Shown here: one piece after another, positions 54,340-60,494 of the stretch
Layout of the letters: each line of letters opens with the position of its first letter
Numbering within the stretch: position 1 is the stretch's first letter
Notes under the pieces: model-generated
Seen by the model: only the letters and a program-made list of their open reading frames with translations
Databases searched by the model: none
Told to the model about the DNA's origin: nothing
Position numbers and translations under genes: made by a program
Assembly: GCA_003024175.1 (NCBI GenBank)
Contig: MDYQ01000460.1
Span: forward strand, 1-60,494
Length of the DNA stretch: 60,494 nt
DNA from: Planoprotostelium fungivorum
Taxonomy: Eukaryota; Evosea; Variosea; Cavosteliida; Cavosteliaceae
Direction: 5' to 3'

Positions 54340-54770
54340 AACATGAACCCACCAGGTGCACGTGATGGTTTCTGGAGTGGTCTAAAAGAACCACAGAGAA
54401 TCTTCTTATAGATCAGAAGAACAAATTGGATTGGATCCACGATACTATCGGCGGGCTGCCTCCATGCATTTACCCTGTACACAGACAAGTAATACAAAGT
54501 GTCCTTCAAGGTTATGCAACACCTGTCCAAACGATCCCCTGTTTCAAGACCACATCTGCCGCAATGTGCTCTCTGATGAAGTTGTGTGGATATCAGTCCG
54601 ACTTGGTTGATTCCCCTAATCACAAGGTGTATGTGAAACGGCTCAAAAACCTTTCTGTTCTGTTAGACACCGATATTCCTGAAGATTGTATTCTTCAAAT
54701 AGTAGCCACGACGAGAAATAGCTCGGTGAGGATGAGTCTACGCTGCCTGGTACTAAAGTCTCTATAGGTA
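54340..54770 (+). CDS. Unknown gene fragment
   Basis: A plus-strand frame reads NKLDWIHDTIGGLPPCIYPV, TTSAAMCSLMKLCGYQSDLV and LSVLLDTDIPEDCILQIVAT. A possible start MNPPGARDGFW lies at 54343 with a stop/acceptor (TTATAG) before NKLDW. Coding character is good, but the family is not recognised. Confidence 0.35.
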
Positions 54771-55251
54771 GGCAATTACACGTTGGTTGGCGTTCTACTC
54801 AACACATGCGAGGCTTTGGTGCTCATTGACGACTGTTGGTTTTTTATCAACCACGTCACGGCGCATCAAGTGGTGAAATACTTGTATCAAAAAAGCTGCT
54901 GACCGTATGTCTAGATCTTTCGGACATCTTCTACCGACGATGCAATAGCCTTCGTCTACCGCAGGACAAATTGATGAATGAATTTTGTTCAAAAATCGAG
55001 CGGAGATGTTTCGGATGAGATCATTCAACCGATGGAATATTTCTAGTAGCTCTGTTATTGCCTTTGTTGAAACCGTTGTGTTCGCGCCAAAGCGGTTAGC
55101 TTGACATTTAATCTTGGAATAGCTCTCGTCCATCTTTAACGAGGATGCCAACGGGCAAGGCAGCAAAGACAGAAGCAAGGAAATTCAGATCAGCATGTTT
55201 CTCGCTCTAAAGAGGTGGTGTCCGGCCCGGCTCCAAAAAAGTTGTTTGCTG

Positions 55252-55415
55252 TCATTGATATCACCCTATGAGAAATTGAAGTCATTGAGAGCAAAAGGGG
55301 TGATGATTGGAAAGAAGGCTTTTGCAACCGCACGAAAAGCATGCGAAGAATGTAGGTGAGGTCATCATCACAGTCGCAAAACCTCAACCTCCTACAATCT
55401 CAACATCGCTGCAGT
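55252..55415 (+). CDS. Fragment paralogous to the 5.3-6.1 kb gene
   Basis: EKLKSLRAKGVMIGKKAFAT, then ARK and VAKPQPPTISTS match the minus-strand gene near 5.7-5.85 kb. Flanking exons of that gene are not visible here, so this may be a partial duplicate. Confidence 0.4.
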
Positions 55416-55605
55416 GTATTACATTAACATCGACGGAGCGAAGCAGTTGGCTTGTATACCCGTCGCACAGAGCTGCCATAGACACACTGTGAGGACAATA
55501 CAACTCTGCCATATTTGCCACGGTCGATTTTGGGGTCATGGAAGAGGAGACTCCCTGACGGACGCATCAAGAGAGCTAATGCACGAAGGATAATAATCGC
55601 TGGTT

Positions 55606-56034
55606 ATGGAGGCTGTCCGACAACACGCGTGCAATGACGATCAGGTGAACGATACACTGTCCTCCGTGGATGGTCAGACATGCAACTTGAGAGTCCTCGG
55701 ACGCTGTGGACAGCTTTGCGTCATTAACTCTTCCAGATGCAAATTTCACGAGAAGAAGAATCAGGGAAACAAGATCAGCATCAAGAGATACTACGAGAGG
55801 TCCACCGAGGTAACTGACGGACACGCTCAACGAGTTCACCTTTATCAGGCTGCTGGCTCTCTTCCCCCGATGATGAAAGGAAAATTGGTTCCAACTTGCT
55901 GCAAGTCTCATCGCATAAGCAACATCAGCACTCTCTATGGGACCCGATCATCCAACAGCGACGATAGGAAGCAAGCAACGTACAGAATCACGGCAGGGAC
56001 ATTCCATCTCTTTGAGCCGATTGCTGTCGCCTAG
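55606..56034 (+). CDS. Small cysteine-rich protein
   Basis: ATG 55606 encodes 142 residues: MEAVRQHACNDDQVND, then a cysteine cluster (TCNLRVLGRCGQLCVI, SRCKFHEKK), a basic region (KISIKRYYERSTEVT) and a Ser/Thr-rich end. The cluster ends C-x2-H, reminiscent of the zinc-like motif of the Ulp1-like proteins, but with different spacing (C-x6-C-x2-H). It is a single open frame with no intron needed. The function is unknown. Confidence 0.5.
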   Translation: MEAVRQHACNDDQVNDTLSSVDGQTCNLRVLGRCGQLCVINSSRCKFHEKKNQGNKISIKRYYERSTEVTDGHAQRVHLYQAAGSLPPMMKGKLVPTCCKSHRISNISTLYGTRSSNSDDRKQATYRITAGTFHLFEPIAVA

Positions 56035-56159
56035 CTTGTATATTCTATGTGGCTTGTTGTAGCCTGACCCATCTCATCTGACGACCACAGAGGTTGAACT
56101 GATATGGTGGAAGATCAGGAAGACGTAAATCGATTTATTCTTATTTGAATCGGAGACGG

Positions 56160-56640
56160 ATCCCAAATTGATGAAAGTGGAAGCGAAGATATTGTGGAGA
56201 GACACGGAGGTTCACTTCAGAAGGAGAATAAGCAGATCAAATTGGTCTTTGATGAAATCGCGGGAGATTATCAAGAATTGATGGATCGCTTTGGTGTGCC
56301 GTATGTCATAACGCCCTACAAGAGTCTCAGTGTGTTTGTTTATAATTGAGGGGTGAACTTGTATCATATATATCTTGTACCCACACATCAAGATCGTACC
56401 TCGGGTGAAATACATGAACGCTGTAATATCAAGTCAACGATGTGACATACGACAGGATTGGTCGATGGCATAGCAACTGGCGATTTGCATGTCCTCTTGT
56501 TCGAGGTGATCACATACAGTAACATCTTCAGGAGGGACAAATACGTCCAAGTGTATCATGTCAACGGCATCACGAAGAAAGTGTTCCGGCAGAGTCAGAC
56601 AGGTCTACCTTACCCGCTGATCAGAAAGCCACTCTAGAAC
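56160..56640 (+). pseudogene. XPG/Rad2-family nuclease relic with degraded active site
   Basis: The frame reads VFDEIAGDYQELMDRFGVPY, matching the start of the XPG-I region. The expected acidic EAEA segment is missing: VITPYKSLS then a stop. A second piece near 56457-56610 reads GLVDGIATGDLHVLLFE and TYSNIFRRDKYVQVYHV, matching the GLVDGxxTDDSDxFLFG...YxNxF consensus, except that the catalytic TDDSD has become TGDLH. Loss of active-site acids plus stops indicates a dead copy. The family assignment rests on this ordered match. Confidence 0.6.
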
Positions 56641-56916
56641 CCACCCTTCCTCGTAGAGTTGGCGAAGCGAGACCGTGTCGATAATTTCCTCAATGTCGGC
56701 AGCTACATGGTCCGACTCCATCTGTCACATACCCTTCAATATCTTGGTGAGTCTGGATCGACGATATACCAAACTAGCACGAGCATCATACAGAGAGCAT
56801 TCAGGTATATGTGACGAAATACGATTCTCCTATGTTCGTAATTCTGATGTCGTTCCATCAGCAAAGCATTCCCGGGTTCTCTTATCGTCAAAACAGCCAA
56901 AGTATCTTCAGAAAAG

Positions 56917-57105
56917 ATGTTGATGAAGTATGAAAGAGAGATCGAAATCGGCGCACAATTACGAGATCTCGTAACTTATCATGCGATGGACGAGTCGAGA
57001 AGTATACCCTCGCTCATTGCAGAGGATTTTGGTGCGCAATCTCTCGCCGCTCTATTGGAAAAAAATGAGGAGTTCAACTCGGACCTCATCTTCGTCATGT
57101 GTTGA
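56917..57105 (+). CDS. Possible last exon of an unknown gene
   Basis: The frame MLMKYEREIEIGAQLRDLVT, SRSIPSLIAEDFGAQSLAAL, LEKNEEFNSDLIFVMC is strongly protein-like. No upstream partner is confirmed. A hydrophobic frame near 56650-56745 (VGSYMVRLHLSHTLQYL) may precede it. Confidence 0.3.
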   Translation: MLMKYEREIEIGAQLRDLVTYHAMDESRSIPSLIAEDFGAQSLAALLEKNEEFNSDLIFVMC

Positions 57106-57410
57106 TCACGCTCTTCCAATACTGTCTCTTGTTCATCCTTTGTATCTCTCATGACACTAGTATCTCCCATCCAAACCACTTGTCAAGTTGATCATCGGTG
57201 TGATGATGGTTGTATGTTTGCCATCCCAAAATGACAGTTAGGAGGTGTCCAATCTAGTCTAGATTCTACTCTATCAGCATACTGATCAGGAGTAACCTGG
57301 CTACAGTCTTCCGTGAGCAGTCTACACATCGCTCGTTTCCCGAGAAACGAGAAAGTCGAGGCGGGTCATTGTAATGAGAACAAAGAAAGCCAAGCCTTAT
57401 TTTCCAAAAA

Positions 57411-57452
57411 CCTAACGGTGCGGCGGACGCGGTAAGAAACAATATTACCGCA
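57411..57452 (+). repeat. CCTAACGGTGCGG hairpin repeat, copy 7
   Basis: Differs from copy 6 at one base of the core. Upstream GAAAGTCGAGGCGGGTCATT and downstream CATCAGCCGAAGAGAGAAAA arms are both present, so this is one of the fullest copies. Confidence 0.9.
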
Positions 57453-57682
57453 TTGAACGTCACAGACCATCAGCCGAAGAGAGAAAACGGAAGTCGCAAC
57501 GAAACAGGCTTACAACAGCAAACCTTCGCTCTGCGGTGAAGAGAGGAGAGCCGATGAGATGGGACCTCTGAACTGTCTGAAATATCTTAGACATTGAACC
57601 ACCTCAATAGCAACTCGAACTCCCTCTGTTTTGGACTGTCCAGGATAGCCGAAGCAGAAGAAGGGATCCAAACCAAGTACCA

Positions 57683-57709
57683 CCAGGATTCATTCAGAAT
57701 GAATCCTGG
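57683..57709. repeat. Perfect 13-bp hairpin with a 1-nt centre
   Basis: CCAGGATTCATTC, A, GAATGAATCCTGG. The arms also resemble the CATTCCTG/GAATGAGT ends of the dispersed repeat at 13.7, 43.5 and 50.0 kb. Confidence 0.9.
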
Positions 57710-58050
57710 ACAACAGAGCGGGTAATGTACCACACACCTGTGCCTAAGCAGGACCATTCAAAACATCACTCCGATGTCGCTGATGTAGTCTCCCAAAAAA
57801 TTTCATCACAGATCCATCTGATAGACTACACATCATCTGATAAGATAGTGGATAACTCGAAACAGGATGATTGAACTGTCTGAAATATTTGTAAGATGTG
57901 AACCGATATCATGTGAAGTGGTCGAACAGAAGTACATTAAGATGCTCAACATCTATTGATGAATAATGCATTCAGCATTCCACGCATTTTGACTGGAAAC
58001 ATTTGGAGTCAGGCGGAACGGTGAGTCCTTCATCAAGAGGAGAAGAGCCT

Positions 58051-58127
58051 TGCAGAACGAACGTGTGTAGCCACCACGAGGTGAATGTTGGATATAGACA
58101 TTCATCTATTCTTTTGTCAAATCAACA
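58051..58127 (+). repeat. Second copy of the dispersed repeat at 16801-16872
   Basis: Same orientation; shares TGCAGAACGAACG, GTGTAGCCAC and TTGGATATA-ACAT blocks. Confidence 0.7.
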
Positions 58128-58785
58128 CTTTTGAGCTGTGCATATGTTTCGATTTTTCCGGTTGGTTCCGAAGGCGGGAAAATTCTCAGAAATTTTGACA
58201 GAGTTTCCCCAACCCAGACGTCAGTTTTCTGCAATTTGGAATTTTTTCTTCATTCCCTGTCAAGAAATATGACGTTGGGAGACACAACACGACACTTTAT
58301 TACCATCAGCAGTACACCTGACAAGAGTCAGCAGCGAGATGATCATACTCACCTCCAGGCCCCTAACTAACGTTAGCGGAATACCCACCTGCAGGGTCCC
58401 CCCGAGCTCAAGAAGGTAGAAAGATACCGTGAGCAACTCCACCTCATTGAGGAGAGAGTTCGGAGATAAGAGAATCATTTCGATTCTGTCCACCTGTATC
58501 GCAATTCATGCGATGGAGAGAAGGGTCATCGATGTGTAGACCCAGTCCATGGGATCGTTCAGCTCCTTCTGTTGATGAGTTGACGTTACAATGCTTTCAC
58601 TCACGTGATCATCGACATCATCACAAGCAGCGGGAAGAGGGTGACTTTCGTCCACGTCCATAGGAACAACTTTCGTTCCGTGAGGGTCACAGGAAGATAC
58701 AGGCAGGAGCGGATTGGATACTACGATCGGACAGTAGTCACGTGCTTCGAATTGGGGGTAGGAGGGGGGCAAATCTGGAACATCA

Positions 58786-60346
58786 TCAGCCATCATCGTG
58801 ACGATGAGGTCTATCACCGTCTGTAGGAGGAGATACTGCCTCCTGGTCGCATCGCAATCCCACCACCGGAGGAACAGAGAGTGTTGATTTCCTCCTTCTC
58901 TTGACGACACGGATGAATGAGGTACTGGGTGGTGAGATTGCTGGGATTGAATCTGCAGAGCAGTCCGTCCAAACGTTCTCATTCGCATGAGAAGATCGGT
59001 TGGTGCCCTGTGATGTCCCGGTGCGTTGTCGCTTGAAGATGACGGAAATAGTCGTGGGTACCTCGCCTCGTCTCTTCTGACCAGTACTTCTCTGCGCTGC
59101 AGAGGTTGTGTCCGGTATCTCCTCGGAGGCTCGCTTCTTCTCTCTCAGCGTGTTTCTCTTCTCTCTCTTCTTCATCGCCTCCGTCATTGCTGAGCATGAC
59201 TCTCCCTCAGGAGTGAGATCCGCTTTCCAGCCCCTCTTCTCTGCACGATCAACTGCCGTCACTTTCTCCGTTCCTATCTTCCACGCGATCTCTTCCTTGC
59301 CAGAAGCAGAAAGCAATCCTATTAACTTGTCATCACGAATGATGAAGTGATAAAAGAACGAGAAGTTCTTGAACTCAATCTCCCTCTTCTCCGTCTGTTG
59401 ACTGGGCATGAAGTCGATGAATCTGTACGTGGGGATGTATCGAGCATTCTTTTTCTCCCTCTTCATCCTGGATACATCATTGAATCCCTCCGTCATCACA
59501 TCAATGAATTGCTCTGTGACATCGTCAACGTCTCATCTTATCATCGTGCATCATCTCACCAGTTGTTGTTACCAGTGCATCTTTTCTCAACGTACGGTTG
59601 TTGTAGATCACCATGATCCTCGAAAAGTGGGAGTCACACTGGTTCTTTCCATGATATTCCGTGAAGTAGTCGATCTCCACCGTGTACTTCTCACGCAGCC
59701 CAATCATGCACGACAGGAGTTGAAAATTGCGAAATTGTCCACGGCAGTTGTCGTTGCAAAAGTTTATCCGGGTCACGCCAAGTGAGAGGAATATGTCGCT
59801 CTTCTGAATCTCCTCCCACGCACTGATGATGAAATGGGCGTCGTGCTTCAGGTCTTCTGACACAAATGTGAATACGTCCTTTCCAATCTTGTCTCCTTTC
59901 TTGTAGAACAGTATGACTCCAAAGACCGTCCTCTGTGGTCGCTTGAAGAAGTCGTTTCCCATCTCGTTCTGACCTGAGAGGTGTCATGCATCACATCACG
60001 TTGTACATCACATCTCATCGCACACCTTTCATCAGAGAGATATTTTCTTTGAAGTCAGACAAAATGACGATCTCTCCGTCGCTTAGATCTTGTATCTGCG
60101 GATATTCATTAATATCGTCTCGCGGATGATCGATCATCACCCTCTCCTTCATATGCTTCTGACGATCCGTCTTGTGTTGACGATGCTCCTCGTACGTCTG
60201 AACACAATCCTTCAAGCGCTTCGTCTCAGCAGCTGAAAGTCTGTTCTCCTGCACATTCAGTTTTGACTGTGCCTTCTTTCCTTCGTGACAGATCTCGCAC
60301 ATGTCGGTCTTTCGACAAGCCTTCTTGAAGTAATTTGGTGTGAACC
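58786..60346 (-). CDS. DDE-type transposase-like protein
   Basis: After an acceptor (ATCACAG) near 60347 the protein reads FTPNYFKKACRKTDMCEICH, a helical Gln/Lys region, then EIVILSDFKENISLMKG (first acidic position). A 52-nt intron (about 60026-59975) joins QNEMGNDFFKRPQRTVFGV, SEDLKHDAHFIISAWEE, CNDNCRGQFRNFQLLSCMIG (second) and EYHGKNQCDSHFSRI (third region). A second intron leads to FIDVMTEGFNDVSRMKREKK and IPTYRFIDFMPSQQ, then a long basic tail (MKKREKRNTLREKK, SVIFKRQRTGTSQ) to a stop near 58786. The spacing DFKEN, NDxCxGQFRN and HGKNxCD is typical of a widespread but poorly named transposase group. Terminal repeats were not found. Upstream exons may lie beyond the window. Frames are intact, so it could be active. 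Confidence 0.65.
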
Positions 60347-60494
60347 TGTGATCGTCACGATGTATTCATGCAGATCTACTCACTTGTCAAATGTGGTTCG
60401 GNTTGTACATCACATCTCATCGCACACCTTTCATCAGAGAGATATTCTCTTTGAAGTCAGACAAAATGACGATCTCTCCGTCGCTTAGATCTTG
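60001..60494. other. Single-N join; 60001-60092 repeated at 60403-60494
   Basis: The 92 bases at the window end repeat the first coding intron and adjacent exon of the transposase with one difference (ATTTTCT versus ATTCTCT), right after the N at 60402. As at 50830, this looks like unmerged overlapping contig ends. Confidence 0.85.

Noticed and set aside
1-60494. tRNA, rRNA or snRNA genes
   Set aside because: I looked for GGTTCGAATC-type T-arms with paired stems and for conserved rRNA or snRNA blocks and saw none. Isolated GGTTCGA strings (near 9540 and 48076) lack the rest of a cloverleaf.

Overview
The window is nuclear DNA from a eukaryote. Coding regions are broken by many very short GT-AG introns, mostly about 35-60 nt and as short as 27 nt. 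There are no operons or ribosome-binding sites, and interspersed repeats and gene relics are abundant. The recognisable genes are a VID27 orthologue, a separase, a zf-4CXXC_R1 (CDCA7-type) zinc-finger protein, a TET/JBP-like 2-oxoglutarate dioxygenase, a pair of Ulp1-like (C48) proteins, a DDE-type transposase, and relics of GCN1, an XPG/Rad2 nuclease, a protein kinase, ankyrin repeats and a Ty3/gypsy element. This mix fits a repeat-rich fungus or fungus-like protist, but the sequence alone does not fix the taxon.

Layout. 0.6-5.0 kb (+): VID27, split near its 3' end by a 1.47-kb intron filled with repeats. 5.3-6.1 kb (-): an unknown gene with a related fragment at 55.2 kb. 6.4-6.9 kb (+): a small, probably N-myristoylated membrane protein. 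10.3-11.0 kb (+): unknown multi-exon gene. 12.5-13.1 kb (-): CDCA7-type zinc-finger protein. 15.6-16.0 kb (-): small unknown gene. 17.2 kb: a perfect 42-bp palindrome. 19.4-20.4 kb (-): possible gene with APAQEN peptide repeats. 21.3-22.2 kb (-): GCN1 relic. 22.5-23.75 kb and 46.6-47.8 kb: two nearly identical copies of a ~1.2-kb element in opposite orientation, bracketing about 23 kb.

That bracketed block holds a Ty3/gypsy relic (24.3-25.0), the TET/JBP-like gene (27.0-28.3), a gene with a KEN box (30.2-31.7), a small membrane protein (32.8-33.4), the tandem Ulp1-like pair (34.0-37.9), a kinase relic (38.1-38.7), separase in a strikingly AT-rich segment (39.2-43.3), and an acidic repeat protein (44.4-46.4). 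To its right lie a Ser/Asp/Glu-rich gene (47.9-49.2), an ankyrin relic (51.8-52.0), a tandem pair of unknown paralogues (52.4-54.2), a cysteine-rich small protein (55.6-56.0), an XPG relic (56.2-56.6) and a three-exon DDE transposase (58.8-60.35) running toward the window end.

Themes. (1) Two families linked elsewhere to cytosine methylation, TET/JBP and CDCA7-type zinc fingers, occur in one window. (2) One Ulp1-like protein keeps its catalytic residues while its tandem neighbour has lost all of them, and both carry the same N-terminal C-x4-C-x9-C-x2-H motif. (3) At least eight dispersed repeat families recur, including a 42-bp hairpin core present seven times. (4) Two single-N joins (50830 and 60402) are flanked by near-perfect duplications and are probably unresolved contig overlaps. 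Splice sites were placed by eye from reading-frame continuity and GT-AG signals. Many small genes therefore have uncertain ends.
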